This document shows positions 34,400 to 47,185 of a stretch of DNA of 64,000 nt, in pieces. Both the position numbers and the translations under genes were made by a program. Below the pieces are notes generated by a model. The model was not told where the DNA came from. It made no database searches and saw nothing but the letters and a program-made list of their open reading frames with translations. Source of the stretch: Paenibacillus sp. AN1007. Lineage in GTDB: Bacteria; Bacillota; Bacilli; Paenibacillales; Paenibacillaceae. Where the stretch lies: assembly GCF_040702995.1 (NCBI RefSeq), contig NZ_CP159992.1, positions 1,327,501 through 1,391,500 of the forward strand. Direction: 5' to 3'. How positions within the stretch are numbered: position 1 is the stretch's first letter; each line of letters opens with the position of its first letter.

Positions 34400-37075
34400 T
34401 CAAGCGATAATCTTTGTTTTTTTTGCATTTTCAGCAGAACGTCTGGTCAGACTGCTCAACGGTCGTTTGAGTAGAAGAGCAAGGATCAGGCTTAACGCAA
34501 TAAACAGACATAACCACAGAATGTCTTTGATGGCCGTAGACCACAAAATGCCGCCAACGGCTTCTCTGAGCAGGCTGATGGCATAGGTGAACGGCATGAA
34601 CGGATTTAACGCCTGAAAAAAGGGTGATGTCATGCTGATGGGAAACGTTCCGCCCGAACTGGAGAATTGAAACACCATGAAGACTATTGCAATCCCTTTC
34701 CCGATATTGCCGAATACAGATAAGAGGGTGTAAGTGATGGTTACAAAGACCGCACTTACCAGCATGGCAAATAGAATAAACCACCATTTGTCTGCTGCAT
34801 AGGTTCCCAGAAACAGAACGTCTCCTGCTGTAACACATACAGCCTGCAGTATACCAATCGTTAGGAAGGTTGCAAGACGACCGAGATATAGTTCATATCC
34901 GCGGAACCTGCCGTCTGGATTCTCTGCTTCTGCACGAAGCAGGGAAATTAACAATGTAGAACCTACCCATAGAGACAATACGGCATAAAAGGGAGACATA
35001 GCTGAGCCGTAATTCGGAATCGGGTATAACTGCTGCTCCTTAATCTGTACCGGGCTTGCAAGAAACGCACTTTCCTCTTCAATATCACCTCGCAGCAGTT
35101 TGGCAAGCTCGGCAAATTGATTACTGCCTTCAACTTCCCGAAGCTTCTCGGCAGCCTTGCGGATGGAACTCTCCAAGGCAGGCAGATCCTCTCGAACAAG
35201 AGCAGCCACGCGATGCACTCCCTTTTGCACATCAGGCAGCTGCTGCTGTACAAAGCTGGACGCTTTGCTAATCTGTTTCTCGGCCTGAGGAAGGTCGTTA
35301 CGGACAAAGTGGGCGGCTGCATTCAGCTTGTCTTCCAGCTTTGGCAGATCACGTTGAATGAGAGAGGAGACCGTGTCCAAAGTGCTGATGAACGCTTTGC
35401 TTTTTGTTTCCAGGGTTTGCGAGATTGCATGCACCTTGGCCTGAATTTGCGGTAAATCACCCTGGATTTTTTCAAGTTCTGATTGACCGAATACAATACC
35501 TTCCTTGGCTGAGGCAAGAATATTTGCAATGTCGGGCAGACGTTCTCTTGTGCTCTGCAGCGTATCTGCAGATGTGGAGAGGACTGTCTTTAATTGAGAT
35601 GTACCAGCCGTAAGAGCAGGGGAAACCTGACTGTCAAAGGTGCTGATGAAACGATCTATTTCTGTACTTACATTTTGATTCAATTCATTCAGTCTGGCAG
35701 CGATGTCTGCAGGAGGAATCGTATTTTTCCGCAGTGCTTTGCTTGCAATTCCAGCCAGCTGAACCTGCAGCTGGAGCCGCTCGGATATCGTCTGCAGCTG
35801 CTGCACCTTTGCAGTCAGCGGATCAGAAGGTAATATGGCATCTATTTTGCCCAGCAGGGCAGCTGTACTGTTCAGGATTTTCACTGCTGCGGCTGCACGT
35901 GCCATGATGCGGTCTATATCATCTGCGCTCTGGAGCTTACTGAGATCGGTTCCTTGCAGCTGCGCGAATACATCCTCAGCTTCATTTGTGATCTGCTGTA
36001 CGAACAGAAGATTTTGCCGGATCGTTGGTGTAATGGTCTGGAAGGCTGCTTCACTGGCCTGGATGAATTGATCCAACCCGTCAGCCAGCTGAGCTCCATG
36101 ATCGGAAATTTCGGATATCTTACCGAGAGCCTGCTCAGCAGCAGATACAATAGCGAAGGCTTTATCTGTCTTATCCAGTGCTGTTTGAATCACTGCGGAT
36201 ACCTGTCCAAAGTTTGCATCAACCTCCTGAATACGGGCGTCAGCCTGCTGTATTTCAGGGCTTCGAGCCTGAAGGGAAACCACTTCAGCCGCAACCGCTT
36301 TGATCTGCGGCCAGTACTGCTGTACTTTCAGGACATACCCTGCAGCTTCATTTATTTCCGGAAGCCGCTTCTCCAGCTCCACAATTTTCTGAGCTTGCTT
36401 AACAATTTCCGGCATCATCTGGTCGACTTCAAGTACCTTTTGACCTGCAGCCTGAATGGCAGGCAAATTTTTCTCCAGCATGAAAATTCCGTTCTCCATT
36501 CTGCGCAGTGTTGGAAGCTGTGCATTAATTTCGATGCCGGCTTCTTTCAACTTGTTCAATACAGTTTCACTGACAGCTTCAGTGAAATTTTCATTAATCT
36601 GAGTTGTGATGGCAGATACGCCAGACCCGGTAATTTTGGGAGCGATCGCATTTACCTTCTCATTAACGGTATATATGACCTCCGGCCGGTTCACTTTTCC
36701 ATCTACAATGCCGGTTATTTTGGATGAAAAGTCGGCAGGGATCAGCAGACTGGCATAGTATTCCCCCGTTTGAACACCGCGGCTTGCCTCGGCTTCACCA
36801 ACAAATGTCCATCCCAACTTTTTGTTCTGGCTCAAACTTTTGATTAATTCTTCTCCAATATTAATCGTCGTTCCTGTAACTGCTGCGCCTTGATCTTCAC
36901 TGGTAACAGCTATTTTAATGCCTTGGGTATTGCTGTAAGGGTCCCAGACGGATTTAACGTTCACCCAATCATATACGCCAGGCAGTAAAATAATGGCGGC
37001 GATTAGAAATATGCCTGTGGGTACTTTTAGGATGTGCATCCAGTCTGTCTTGTAGATCTGCCATATGTGACGCAT
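34400..37075 (-). CDS. YhgE/Pip family membrane protein with long helical repeat region
   Basis: Protein of 891 residues: one N-terminal membrane helix (residues 18-38), a large extracellular region, then about five C-terminal membrane helices of ABC-2 permease type. This is the YhgE/Pip layout (phage infection protein; related to EsaA of type VII secretion). The extracellular part holds six tandem 17-residue units (residues 187-288) and, later, 18-residue units, each beginning near x-P-x-[ILV]. ATG start with GGAGGAC upstream on the minus strand. No ESX genes are nearby, so the role is unknown. Confidence 0.85.
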   Translation of the reverse strand: MRHIWQIYKTDWMHILKVPTGIFLIAAIILLPGVYDWVNVKSVWDPYSNTQGIKIAVTSEDQGAAVTGTTINIGEELIKSLSQNKKLGWTFVGEAEASRGVQTGEYYASLLIPADFSSKITGIVDGKVNRPEVIYTVNEKVNAIAPKITGSGVSAITTQINENFTEAVSETVLNKLKEAGIEINAQLPTLRRMENGIFMLEKNLPAIQAAGQKVLEVDQMMPEIVKQAQKIVELEKRLPEINEAAGYVLKVQQYWPQIKAVAAEVVSLQARSPEIQQADARIQEVDANFGQVSAVIQTALDKTDKAFAIVSAAEQALGKISEISDHGAQLADGLDQFIQASEAAFQTITPTIRQNLLFVQQITNEAEDVFAQLQGTDLSKLQSADDIDRIMARAAAAVKILNSTAALLGKIDAILPSDPLTAKVQQLQTISERLQLQVQLAGIASKALRKNTIPPADIAARLNELNQNVSTEIDRFISTFDSQVSPALTAGTSQLKTVLSTSADTLQSTRERLPDIANILASAKEGIVFGQSELEKIQGDLPQIQAKVHAISQTLETKSKAFISTLDTVSSLIQRDLPKLEDKLNAAAHFVRNDLPQAEKQISKASSFVQQQLPDVQKGVHRVAALVREDLPALESSIRKAAEKLREVEGSNQFAELAKLLRGDIEEESAFLASPVQIKEQQLYPIPNYGSAMSPFYAVLSLWVGSTLLISLLRAEAENPDGRFRGYELYLGRLATFLTIGILQAVCVTAGDVLFLGTYAADKWWFILFAMLVSAVFVTITYTLLSVFGNIGKGIAIVFMVFQFSSSGGTFPISMTSPFFQALNPFMPFTYAISLLREAVGGILWSTAIKDILWLCLFIALSLILALLLKRPLSSLTRRSAENAKKTKIIA

Positions 37076-37450
37076 AATGTCCTCCTTCTAAATAACGCGG
37101 CCGGGTGCTTTTACATCGGAGATATGCTGCCTTGTCTCCTGCTGCTTTTCCCGAACCTATATGTATATCGGATAAAATACAGATTCAATAAACGAGGTTG
37201 TGTATAAACTTTCCCCTATTAATAGAAGACTGATTCATGTTTTTAATCCATTCAGAGAAATAGACCAACCGATTTCGAAACCGGTGAAATTTGGATCGAA
37301 ATCATATTGTAATTGTCTATGGATAAATATGCAGTATTGTTGTATAATTATAAATGACGAATGACATATGATGTGACATGGATGTTTTTTCGCCTAAATG
37401 CTGACTCTAATATGAGGAAGCAGAGGATTTGCACCTGCGATGGTGAGGTG
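37076..37450. other. AT-rich intergenic region between yhgE-like gene and pyr promoter
   Basis: Divergent region of about 375 bases. It should contain the leftward promoter of the YhgE-type gene, but no site could be picked out with confidence. No small gene is visible. Confidence 0.4.
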
Positions 37451-37479
37451 TTGACAGAGGGTTGTCTTTCTGTCATAAT
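37451..37479 (+). promoter_or_regulatory. Sigma-A promoter of the pyr operon
   Basis: Perfect -35 TTGACA (37451-37456), 17-base spacer and CATAAT (37474-37479). Transcription would start near 37486, giving a leader of roughly 280 bases that contains the PyrR attenuator. Confidence 0.8.
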
Positions 37480-37547
37480 TCATGAAGACATACGGGCATA
37501 TTGAGCCAGAACTCTGTGAGGTTCCTCATATGCACGACATGAATAGC

Positions 37548-39238
<1,691 letters not shown>

Positions 39239-39364
39239 CAGGGTCTAGCATAGAGTCATAGGCTGACTAGGGCAGTGTTCTTATAGAGCAACGAACAGAG
39301 TAGACGATAAATCAATCATCCGGTGGATTCCAATCTCTGGACAGAACCGAAGTGGAGGTCAATT

Positions 39365-40669
39365 ATGGTACAGGTGATAAAGAACGCAAACGTCTTGAGT
39401 CAACAAGGGGAACTTGAACGGAAAACCATTCTTATAGAAGAAGGTAAAATTAAAACGATCGCTGGCCCGGAAGATGAAATTGTACGGAACGCCGAGAAGT
39501 CAGCGCAAAGTATAACGGATGCATCAGGCAAACTGGTCATTCCTGGATTAATCGACATGCACGTACATTTGCGCGAGCCTGGATTCGAACATAAAGAAAC
39601 GATCGAAACAGGGGCTCGTTCTGCGGCACAAGGTGGTTTTACAACGATTGCCTGCATGCCGAATACAAGACCGGTAACCGACACAGCTGAGGTTGTTGAA
39701 CTGGTATTGAACAAAGCGAAGGAAGCAGATCTGGTTAAAGTGCTGCCGTATGCAGCGATCACCAAAAACGAACTGGGCCGCGAACTGACCGACTTTGCTG
39801 CATTAAAGGCAGCGGGAGCGATCGGTTTCACGGATGACGGTGTAGGTGTACAGAACGCGCAGATGATGAAGGACGCTATGAGCCTTGCAGCCAGCATGGA
39901 TATGCCGGTGATTGCTCACTGTGAGGATGATTCCCTGGTGGTTGGCGGATATGTCACCGAAGGTGAGTTCTCCAAACGTCATGGCATCAAAGGTATTCCG
40001 AACGAATCTGAAGCCATTCACGTAGGTCGGGACATTCTGCTGGCAGAAGCAACGGGAGTACACTACCATGTGTGTCACGTCAGCACAGAACAATCCGTTC
40101 GCCTGATACGCCTGGCGAAATCGATCGGTATCAAGGTGACTGCAGAGGTATGTCCGCACCACCTGGTGCTGTCCGATGAAGATATTCCGGGCATGGACGC
40201 GAATTGGAAAATGAACCCGCCGCTGCGCTCACCACGTGATGTGCAGGCATGTATTGAAGGATTGCTGGACGGAACGCTCGATATGATCGTAACCGACCAT
40301 GCCCCGCACAGCGAAGAAGAGAAAGCAAAAGGCATGGAACTGGCGCCATTCGGTATCGTTGGGTTCGAAACAGCCTTCCCGCTGCTGTACACGAAGTTTG
40401 TTGAAACAGGGTTGTGGACCTTGGACTTCCTGGTCAAACGCATGACGGCTGATCCAGCCCGTGTATTCCGATTGAATACCGGCAGGCTGGAAGCAGGAGC
40501 ACCTGCCGATCTGACGATGATTGATCTGAACGAGGAAAAAGCTGTTGACCCGGCGAGGTTCGCAACGAAAGGCAGAAACACACCGTTCACAGGCTGGAAG
40601 CTGAAAGGCTGGCCGGTACAAACATGGGTGGATGGCAAAAGCGTGTGGAATAACACGTTACAGCAATAA
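39365..40669 (+). CDS. pyrC: Dihydroorotase
   Basis: Zinc metalloenzyme closing carbamoyl aspartate to dihydroorotate. Amidohydrolase fold: DMHVHLREPG (metal ligands, about residues 59-68), a later HVSTEQS and VTDHAPHSEEEK. Length 434 residues, type I. ATG 39365 has TGGAGGTC upstream; the frame extends to 39323 without a site. 126 bases separate it from pyrB. Confidence 0.96.
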   Translation: MVQVIKNANVLSQQGELERKTILIEEGKIKTIAGPEDEIVRNAEKSAQSITDASGKLVIPGLIDMHVHLREPGFEHKETIETGARSAAQGGFTTIACMPNTRPVTDTAEVVELVLNKAKEADLVKVLPYAAITKNELGRELTDFAALKAAGAIGFTDDGVGVQNAQMMKDAMSLAASMDMPVIAHCEDDSLVVGGYVTEGEFSKRHGIKGIPNESEAIHVGRDILLAEATGVHYHVCHVSTEQSVRLIRLAKSIGIKVTAEVCPHHLVLSDEDIPGMDANWKMNPPLRSPRDVQACIEGLLDGTLDMIVTDHAPHSEEEKAKGMELAPFGIVGFETAFPLLYTKFVETGLWTLDFLVKRMTADPARVFRLNTGRLEAGAPADLTMIDLNEEKAVDPARFATKGRNTPFTGWKLKGWPVQTWVDGKSVWNNTLQQ

Positions 40670-40822
40670 AACAGCACCATGCTGACGTAATACATCATTA
40701 AATATGTACATCAGTACTCATAACATACAATTTTCCTTGAAATATCAGAGTAACAGTAATTTCTTTTCTTTAAACAAACTCAAGGCAAGTCATGCCGAGA
40801 GCCCAACATACAAAACAAACAT

Positions 40823-41034
40823 AGTTAAATGTACTTTTTTGAACTTTGAGCACCACCTTAGCTGCGAAGTGGACAGAAAGGACCCGAAGAAGCGAAGCGC
40901 GCGCCTTTATCACCGGATTACACCATTTAAAAAATGGAACCAAAGTAATCCGGGGATAACAGCGATCGCAGGGTTTTCTGTCCACGAAGTCCCACGCTAA
41001 CGTAACTCCACGTTCAACCCAAGGCCATTTAACT
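40823..41034. repeat. 212-base nested inverted-repeat element (MITE-like or structured RNA)
   Basis: Placed wholly within the 393-base pyrC-carA gap. Outer ends AGTTAAATG (40823-40831) and CATTTAACT (41026-41034) are perfect complements, as are TTGAAC (40839-40844) and GTTCAA (41012-41017), GTGGACAGAAA (40869-40879) and TTTCTGTCCAC (40975-40985), CCGGATTAC (40913-40921) and GTAATCCGG (40945-40953), and CCATTT/AAATGG near the centre. The whole folds into one long stem. No coding capacity and no evident target-site duplication. It resembles small palindromic repeats scattered in Paenibacillus genomes, from memory only. Confidence 0.75.
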
Positions 41035-41062
41035 TTGATAAACACAGAGGGAGTGAGATGGG

Positions 41063-42205
41063 ATGCAGGGACAGGCAAGATTATTGTTGGAAGACGGCAC
41101 GCTGTTCACCGGAAAAGCGTTTGGTGCGGAAGGTGAAACGACAGGAGAGGTCGTTTTTAATACGGGAATTACAGGCTATCAAGAGGTGCTTTCAGACCCT
41201 TCGTACTGCGGCCAGATCGTTACGATGACGTATCCGCTGATTGGTAACTACGGAATCACACGGGATGACTTTGAGTCGATCCGTCCATACGTGCACGGTT
41301 TCGTGGTAAGACGCCATGAGCCAACGCCGAGCAACTGGCGTGCGGAGTACAGCGTGGATAATCTGCTGAAAGAATACGGCATCGTAGGGATCAGCGAGAT
41401 TGATACACGGATGCTGACGCGCCGGATTCGTCACCATGGCACAATGAAGGGAATTCTCACAACAGGATCGAAACCTGTCGAAGAACTGCTGGAGATGATG
41501 GGAGACACTACGATTGAGCAATTGCGCAACCAGGTGCCAATGACGTCTACAGAGCATGTATACAACAGCCCGGGAACAGCAGAACGTATCGTACTGGTCG
41601 ACTACGGTGCAAAAACAGGAATTTTGCGTGAACTGAGCAAACGTAACTGTGACGTTGTTGTCGTACCTCATGACGTAACGGCTGACGAGATTCGCCGCCT
41701 GAACCCGGATGGCATTCAATTGTCCAACGGCCCTGGGGACCCGAAAGACGTACCACATGCGGTGAACATGATCAGTGAACTGCTCGGCGAATACCCGATC
41801 TTCGGTATCTGTCTGGGTCATCAATTGTTCGCTCTGGCAGCTGGTGCAGACACGGAAAAACTCAAGTTCGGACACCGCGGTGGTAATCACCCGGTTAAAG
41901 AACTGGAGAGCGGACGCTGTTTCATCACATCCCAGAACCACGGTTACACCGTAAATGAAGAATCTGTGAAAAGTACGGATCTTGAAGTTACACATATCAA
42001 CAATAATGACAAGACCATCGAAGGTCTGAAACATAAAACGTATCCTGCCTTCTCCGTACAGTATCACCCGGAAGCAGCGCCAGGACCTTATGACAACAGC
42101 TACCTGTTTGACCGTTTCATTGAGATGATCCGCGAACACAAGATCACTAACCCGCAAAAGCCGCGTCAAGCCGTATTGGCAGCCGCAGTGAAAGGAGCGC
42201 AATAA
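41063..42205 (+). CDS. carA: Carbamoyl phosphate synthase, small (glutaminase) subunit
   Basis: Releases ammonia from glutamine for CarB. N-terminal CarA domain ([15 protein letters not shown]) and class I glutamine amidotransferase domain with the catalytic cysteine in GICLGHQ near residue 249 and HPEAAPGP later. Length 380 residues. ATG 41063 with AGAGGGAGTGAG upstream. One base separates it from carB. Called pyrAA in B. subtilis pyr operons. Confidence 0.96.
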   Translation: MQGQARLLLEDGTLFTGKAFGAEGETTGEVVFNTGITGYQEVLSDPSYCGQIVTMTYPLIGNYGITRDDFESIRPYVHGFVVRRHEPTPSNWRAEYSVDNLLKEYGIVGISEIDTRMLTRRIRHHGTMKGILTTGSKPVEELLEMMGDTTIEQLRNQVPMTSTEHVYNSPGTAERIVLVDYGAKTGILRELSKRNCDVVVVPHDVTADEIRRLNPDGIQLSNGPGDPKDVPHAVNMISELLGEYPIFGICLGHQLFALAAGADTEKLKFGHRGGNHPVKELESGRCFITSQNHGYTVNEESVKSTDLEVTHINNNDKTIEGLKHKTYPAFSVQYHPEAAPGPYDNSYLFDRFIEMIREHKITNPQKPRQAVLAAAVKGAQ

Positions 42206-42206
42206 C

Positions 42207-45200
42207 ATGCCGATTAACAAAGATCTCAAAAAAATCCTGGTGATTGGTTCCGGTCCAATCGTCATCGGTCAAGCGGCTGAGTTCGACTATGCCGGTACGC
42301 AAGCCTGCCAGGCCCTGAAAGAAGAAGGCGTGGAAGTTGTACTCATTAACAGCAACCCTGCGACAATCATGACAGATACAAATATGGCTGATAAAGTTTA
42401 CATCGAGCCGATTACGCTTGATTTTGTAACGCAAATTATTCGTCAGGAGCGTCCGGACGGCCTGCTGCCAACGTTGGGTGGTCAAACGGGTCTCAACATG
42501 GCTGTAGAACTTGCACGGGCGGGCGTGCTTGAGCGTGAAAACGTAAAATTGCTCGGCACACAGCTTACTTCCATCGAAAAAGCGGAAGACCGTGATCTGT
42601 TCCGAGATCTGATGCGTGAACTGGAACAGCCGGTACCTGAGAGTGTCATCGTTACAACGCTGGAAGAATCCCTGCAGTTCGCTGGTGAGATCGGTTATCC
42701 GATCATCGTTCGTCCTGCCTACACCCTTGGCGGCACAGGCGGCGGTATCTGCGCGAATGAAGAAGAACTGCGTGAAACCGTAGCAGCCGGGCTTCGTTAC
42801 AGCCCGATCGGTCAATGTCTGGTAGAGAAAAGCATCGCCGGCATGAAAGAAGTCGAGTACGAGGTTATGCGTGACAAGAACGATAACTGTATCGTGGTCT
42901 GCAACATGGAGAACTTTGACCCGGTAGGCGTTCATACAGGTGACAGTATCGTTGTGGCGCCAAGCCAAACGCTGTCTGACCGTGAATACCAAATGCTGCG
43001 CTCAGCTTCCTTGAAGATCATCCGTGCCCTGAACATCGAAGGTGGATGCAACGTGCAGTTCGCACTTGATCCGCACAGCTTCCAGTATTACGTCATTGAG
43101 GTGAACCCTCGGGTAAGCCGTTCATCAGCACTCGCTTCCAAAGCGACAGGTTATCCGATTGCGAAGATGGCTGCCAAAATCGCAATGGGTTACACACTGG
43201 ATGAGATTGTTAACCCAGTTACAGGCCAAACCTATGCTTGCTTTGAACCTACCCTTGACTATATCGTTAGCAAAATTCCGCGCTGGCCGTTCGACAAGTT
43301 TACATCTGCGAACCGTAAGCTGGGTACACAGATGAAAGCAACAGGCGAAGTGATGGCGATCGGACGCACATTTGAAGAATCCATTCATAAAGCGGTTCGT
43401 TCCCTGGAGATCGGTGTACACCGTCTCTACCTTAAAGGTGCAGAAACGCTGGATGAAGAGACGCTGAACGAACGTCTCGTGAAAGCGGACGATGAGCGTA
43501 TGTTCCTGATCGCAGAAGCATTCCGCAGAGGTTATACCCTGCAGCAGCTGCAGGACCTGACCAAGATTGACTGGTGGTTCCTGGACAAAATCGAAGGCAT
43601 GATTCAGTTTGAGGATCGTATTCGCGAAGAAGCAGAATTGACTTCCGAAACGCTGTATCAGGCGAAACGCCTTGGTTTTACAGATCGTGCTATCGCAGAA
43701 CTGCGTGCCGAAGGACAGCCTGGAGGTTCCTTGACTGCCGAATCCGAAGTCAGAGCACGCCGTGAAGAGGAGAATCTGCGCCCGGTATACAAAATGGTAG
43801 ATACCTGTGCGGCGGAATTTGAGGCAACAACGCCTTACTACTACTCGACATATGAAACAGAGAATGAAGTCATCCCTTCCGACAAGAAAAAAGTCGTGGT
43901 GCTGGGTTCCGGTCCAATCCGGATCGGTCAAGGAATCGAGTTTGACTATTCCACAGTACACGCAGTATGGGCGCTGCAAAAAGCTGGTTATGAGGCCGTT
44001 ATTATCAATAACAACCCGGAGACCGTATCGACGGACTTTAACACCTCTGACCGCCTGTACTTCGAACCGCTGTTCTTCGAGGATGTCATGAACGTTATTG
44101 AGCAGGAGCAGCCGGTCGGTGTTATCGTGCAGTTTGGTGGTCAAACAGCAATCAACCTGGCAGCACCGCTGCGCAATGCAGGAGTAACCATCCTCGGAAC
44201 AGACCTGGAAAGCATCGATGAAGCAGAAGACCGCAAAAAGTTCGAGCGTCTGCTCTCCCGTCTGGAGATTGCACAGCCGAAAGGTAAAACGGTCACTTCC
44301 GTAGACGATGCTGTGGAAACGGCTCAATCACTTGGATACCCTGTACTGGTACGTCCCTCGTATGTTCTGGGCGGCCGTGCGATGGAAATTGTATACTCCG
44401 ATGCGGAACTGCTGACTTATATGGAACAGGCAGTAAAAATCAATCCGGAGCATCCGGTTCTGATCGACCGTTATATGCTGGGTAAAGAGGTTGAGGTAGA
44501 TGCGATCTGTGACGGTGAGACGGTACTGGTGCCGGGCATCATGGAGCATATCGAACGTGCAGGGGTGCACTCCGGTGACTCGATCGCGGTATATCCACCG
44601 CAGCATCTGTCTGCAGACCTGAAAGAGAAAATTGTAGAGATTACAATCAAAATTGCCAAGGAACTCAAAACGATCGGACTGGTGAACATCCAGTTTGTTA
44701 TCCACGAGGGTCAGGTTTACGTCATCGAGGTGAACCCGCGTTCTTCCCGGACGGTTCCTTTCCTGAGCAAAGTAACCAATATTCCGATGGCAAACCTCGC
44801 TACACAAGCAATCCTGGGCGTAAAACTGAAAGACCTGGGTTATGTGGATGGACTTTGGCCTGAAACGGATCATGTGTCGGTAAAAGTACCTGTGTTCTCC
44901 TTTGCGAAGCTGCGCCGCGTGGAGCCTACCCTTGGACCTGAGATGAAATCCACAGGTGAGGTTATGGGACGTGATCCGAACTATGCGAAAGCCCTGTTTA
45001 AAGGTCTAATTGGAGCGGGAATGAAAATTCCGGCTACCGGGGCAATCGTTGTTACTGTAGCAGATAAAGATAAAGACGAGGCTGTACCTTTGCTTGAAGG
45101 TTTCTATAGACTGGGCTACAAAATCATGGCAACCGGCGGAACGGCAGCTGCGCTTCAAGCGGCGAACATTCCGGTAACCGTTGTGAACAAATTGAGCGAA

Positions 45201-45422
45201 GGCTCACCTAATATTCTCGATATGATCCGCAGCGGTGAAGCGAACTTTGTGTTCAACACCCTGACTAAGGGTAAAACGCCGCAGCGTGACGGATTCCGTA
45301 TCCGCCGTGAAGCGGTTGAGAATGGTGTGGTATGTATGACTTCCCTGGATACGATTCGGGCGCTGCTGATCATGCTGCAGACGATCAATTTCTCCTCGGA
45401 GGCTATGCCGGCCTTTGTATAA
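42207..45422 (+). CDS. carB: Carbamoyl phosphate synthase, large subunit
   Basis: ATP-dependent synthesis of carbamoyl phosphate. Two homologous ATP-grasp halves are visible: [20 protein letters not shown] near residue 14 and [20 protein letters not shown] near residue 566; a C-terminal MGS-like regulatory domain ends the protein. Length 1071 residues, full size. Called pyrAB in B. subtilis. Start ATG with AAAGGAGCGCAATAAC upstream. Confidence 0.97.
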   Translation: MPINKDLKKILVIGSGPIVIGQAAEFDYAGTQACQALKEEGVEVVLINSNPATIMTDTNMADKVYIEPITLDFVTQIIRQERPDGLLPTLGGQTGLNMAVELARAGVLERENVKLLGTQLTSIEKAEDRDLFRDLMRELEQPVPESVIVTTLEESLQFAGEIGYPIIVRPAYTLGGTGGGICANEEELRETVAAGLRYSPIGQCLVEKSIAGMKEVEYEVMRDKNDNCIVVCNMENFDPVGVHTGDSIVVAPSQTLSDREYQMLRSASLKIIRALNIEGGCNVQFALDPHSFQYYVIEVNPRVSRSSALASKATGYPIAKMAAKIAMGYTLDEIVNPVTGQTYACFEPTLDYIVSKIPRWPFDKFTSANRKLGTQMKATGEVMAIGRTFEESIHKAVRSLEIGVHRLYLKGAETLDEETLNERLVKADDERMFLIAEAFRRGYTLQQLQDLTKIDWWFLDKIEGMIQFEDRIREEAELTSETLYQAKRLGFTDRAIAELRAEGQPGGSLTAESEVRARREEENLRPVYKMVDTCAAEFEATTPYYYSTYETENEVIPSDKKKVVVLGSGPIRIGQGIEFDYSTVHAVWALQKAGYEAVIINNNPETVSTDFNTSDRLYFEPLFFEDVMNVIEQEQPVGVIVQFGGQTAINLAAPLRNAGVTILGTDLESIDEAEDRKKFERLLSRLEIAQPKGKTVTSVDDAVETAQSLGYPVLVRPSYVLGGRAMEIVYSDAELLTYMEQAVKINPEHPVLIDRYMLGKEVEVDAICDGETVLVPGIMEHIERAGVHSGDSIAVYPPQHLSADLKEKIVEITIKIAKELKTIGLVNIQFVIHEGQVYVIEVNPRSSRTVPFLSKVTNIPMANLATQAILGVKLKDLGYVDGLWPETDHVSVKVPVFSFAKLRRVEPTLGPEMKSTGEVMGRDPNYAKALFKGLIGAGMKIPATGAIVVTVADKDKDEAVPLLEGFYRLGYKIMATGGTAAALQAANIPVTVVNKLSEGSPNILDMIRSGEANFVFNTLTKGKTPQRDGFRIRREAVENGVVCMTSLDTIRALLIMLQTINFSSEAMPAFV

Positions 45423-45439
45423 TGAATAGTCACTTGATG

Positions 45440-45478
45440 AAGGACATCAGTCAGCCTGCGGGCTGGCGGGATGTCCTT
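45440..45478 (+). other. Hairpin between carB and pyrF
   Basis: AAGGACATC (45440-45448) pairs with GATGTCCTT (45470-45478), with an inner CAGCC/GGCTG stem. Only TTTA follows, so termination would be partial at best; pyrF lies 50 bases on and the operon appears to continue. It may be a processing or stability element. Confidence 0.7.
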
Positions 45479-45528
45479 TATATCGGGCAAAAACCTCTAA
45501 AATGAGCACGCGGAAGGGGCGCTGGGTT

Positions 45529-46269
45529 ATGAATCACCCGAATTTCAATGAAATGGCTGGACGTCTGATGGTTGCACTCGATTATCCGGGAGCAGAGGAG
45601 GCACAGAAACTGGTACGAGCGCTTGAGGGCATTCCTTGTTATCTCAAAGTGGGCATGCAGCTTTTCTATGCGGCAGGCCCGGACTTTATTCGGCAGCTGA
45701 AGGCGAAAGGATACTCCGTGTTTCTCGACGTGAAGATGCATGACATTCCAAACACGGTGCGCGGCGGAGCCGAAAGCATTACACGTCTTGGGGTGGACAT
45801 GTTCAATGTGCACGCCGCGGGCGGATCCAGCATGATGCGTGCAGCACGTGAAGGCGCAGAAGCAGCACTTGCTGCCAACCCTTCGCTGGACAGACCCCAG
45901 ATTATCGCTGTGACGCAGTTGACCAGCACGAGTGTTGAGACGATGAATAACGAGATCGGCATCCCTGGCGGTGTAGAGGAAGCTGTAGTTCGTTATGCCG
46001 GACTGGCCAAGGAGGCCGGGCTTGATGGCGTTGTGGCATCTCCACTGGAAGTGCCTGCGATCCGGGCAGCATGTGGTAGTGATTTTCACACGGTCACTCC
46101 AGGCATTCGTCCGGCAGGAAGTGGTCTTGGTGATCAGACACGTGTCCTGACACCCGGTGAAGCCATCAGCAGAGGCAGTCATTACATCGTTGTGGGCAGA
46201 CCCATAACCGGTGCACAAAACCCGCGTGAAGCGGCAGAGACCATTTTGAAGGAGATGTTGAACGTATGA
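45529..46269 (+). CDS. pyrF: Orotidine 5'-phosphate decarboxylase
   Basis: Last step to UMP. Catalytic [11 protein letters not shown] motif near residue 66 and [12 protein letters not shown] phosphate-binding region. Length 246 residues. ATG 45529 is supported by GGAAGGGG upstream; the ATG at 45502 has no ribosome binding site. B. subtilis pyrK and pyrD, which precede pyrF there, are absent here. Confidence 0.94.
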   Translation: MNHPNFNEMAGRLMVALDYPGAEEAQKLVRALEGIPCYLKVGMQLFYAAGPDFIRQLKAKGYSVFLDVKMHDIPNTVRGGAESITRLGVDMFNVHAAGGSSMMRAAREGAEAALAANPSLDRPQIIAVTQLTSTSVETMNNEIGIPGGVEEAVVRYAGLAKEAGLDGVVASPLEVPAIRAACGSDFHTVTPGIRPAGSGLGDQTRVLTPGEAISRGSHYIVVGRPITGAQNPREAAETILKEMLNV

Positions 46270-46907
46270 TCGAACTCAGCCAAATTCCAAACCATATTGC
46301 TTCCCAGCTGCTAAAAATCAAAGCGGTGGCACTTCGTCCACAGCAGCCATTCACATGGACATCCGGCATCAAATCGCCAATCTATTGTGATAATCGGCTG
46401 ACGATGTCTTATCCTGAGATCCGTAACGATATTGCCGAAGCGTTTGCCGCGATTATTCGTGACCAGTATCCAGATGCTGAAGTCATTGCAGGTACAGCAA
46501 CCGCGGGTATTCCACACGCTGCATGGGTGGCTCAGAAGCTGAATCTGCCGATGGCTTATATCCGGGATAAAGCGAAAGGCCACGGCAAGGAGAATCTGAT
46601 TGAAGGATTAATCAGCGAAGGACAAAAAGTAGTTGTGATTGAGGATTTGATTTCAACCGGAGGAAGTTCGATTAAAGCGGCAGAAGCTGTACGTGCAGCA
46701 GGGGCGACACCGCTCGCAGTTCTTGCCATTTTCAGCTATCAGCTGGATAAAGGCGTAAAAGCGTTCGAGGAAGCTGGAATCCCGCTGCAGACCCTGTCGA
46801 ATTATACGGCGCTGATGGATGTTGCATTGGCTCAAGGTACCATTCAAGAGAGTGATTTTGCACTGCTGCAGTCGTGGCGTGAAGATCCTTCTTCATTTGG
46901 TAAATAA
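46266..46907 (+). CDS. pyrE: Orotate phosphoribosyltransferase
   Basis: Joins orotate and PRPP to make OMP. PRPP-binding motif [14 protein letters not shown] near residue 120. Length 213 residues. Start ATG overlaps the pyrF stop (ATGA), so translation is coupled. Last gene of the operon. Confidence 0.96.
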   Translation: MIELSQIPNHIASQLLKIKAVALRPQQPFTWTSGIKSPIYCDNRLTMSYPEIRNDIAEAFAAIIRDQYPDAEVIAGTATAGIPHAAWVAQKLNLPMAYIRDKAKGHGKENLIEGLISEGQKVVVIEDLISTGGSSIKAAEAVRAAGATPLAVLAIFSYQLDKGVKAFEEAGIPLQTLSNYTALMDVALAQGTIQESDFALLQSWREDPSSFGK

Positions 46908-46961
46908 TATCATTCATAGAATAATAGACTGCCGTTCGGTAAACGGTATCAAAATTGTAAT

Positions 46962-47027
46962 GTTTGCCGTAATGACGGCAAAACGATCGAATTTCCAGAG
47001 GCATCCCGTATGTTGGGGTGCTTTTTT
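46962..47027 (+). terminator. pyr operon terminator region
   Basis: A first hairpin GTTTGCCGT/ACGGCAAAAC (46962-46983) is followed by GCATCCC (47001-47007), GGGGTGC (47015-47021) and TTTTTT, the actual intrinsic terminator. Confidence 0.8.
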
Positions 47028-47185
47028 GTCATGTTCATCAAAATATTAACTTTTTCACACTGACGTTGTAAAAAGCTTGTAACTTTTAGTGGAGAGCAGT
47101 CGTTTATAATTCAGTGTAGGATGGAACAGATTTCTAGTTTTAGGGCGCATGAAGGAAATGCGCGGCATAACAAGAGAGGATGAGC

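Noticed and set aside
43125..44327. A 400-codon minus-strand open frame inside carB
   Set aside because: Antisense shadow of carB; cysteine- and phenylalanine-rich translation with no recognisable domain.
47077..47110. TATAAT hexamer at 47105-47110 with TTGTAA upstream as promoter of the ABC operon
   Set aside because: Spacing is 22 bases and no better -35 is present; the -10 alone is not enough to call a promoter.
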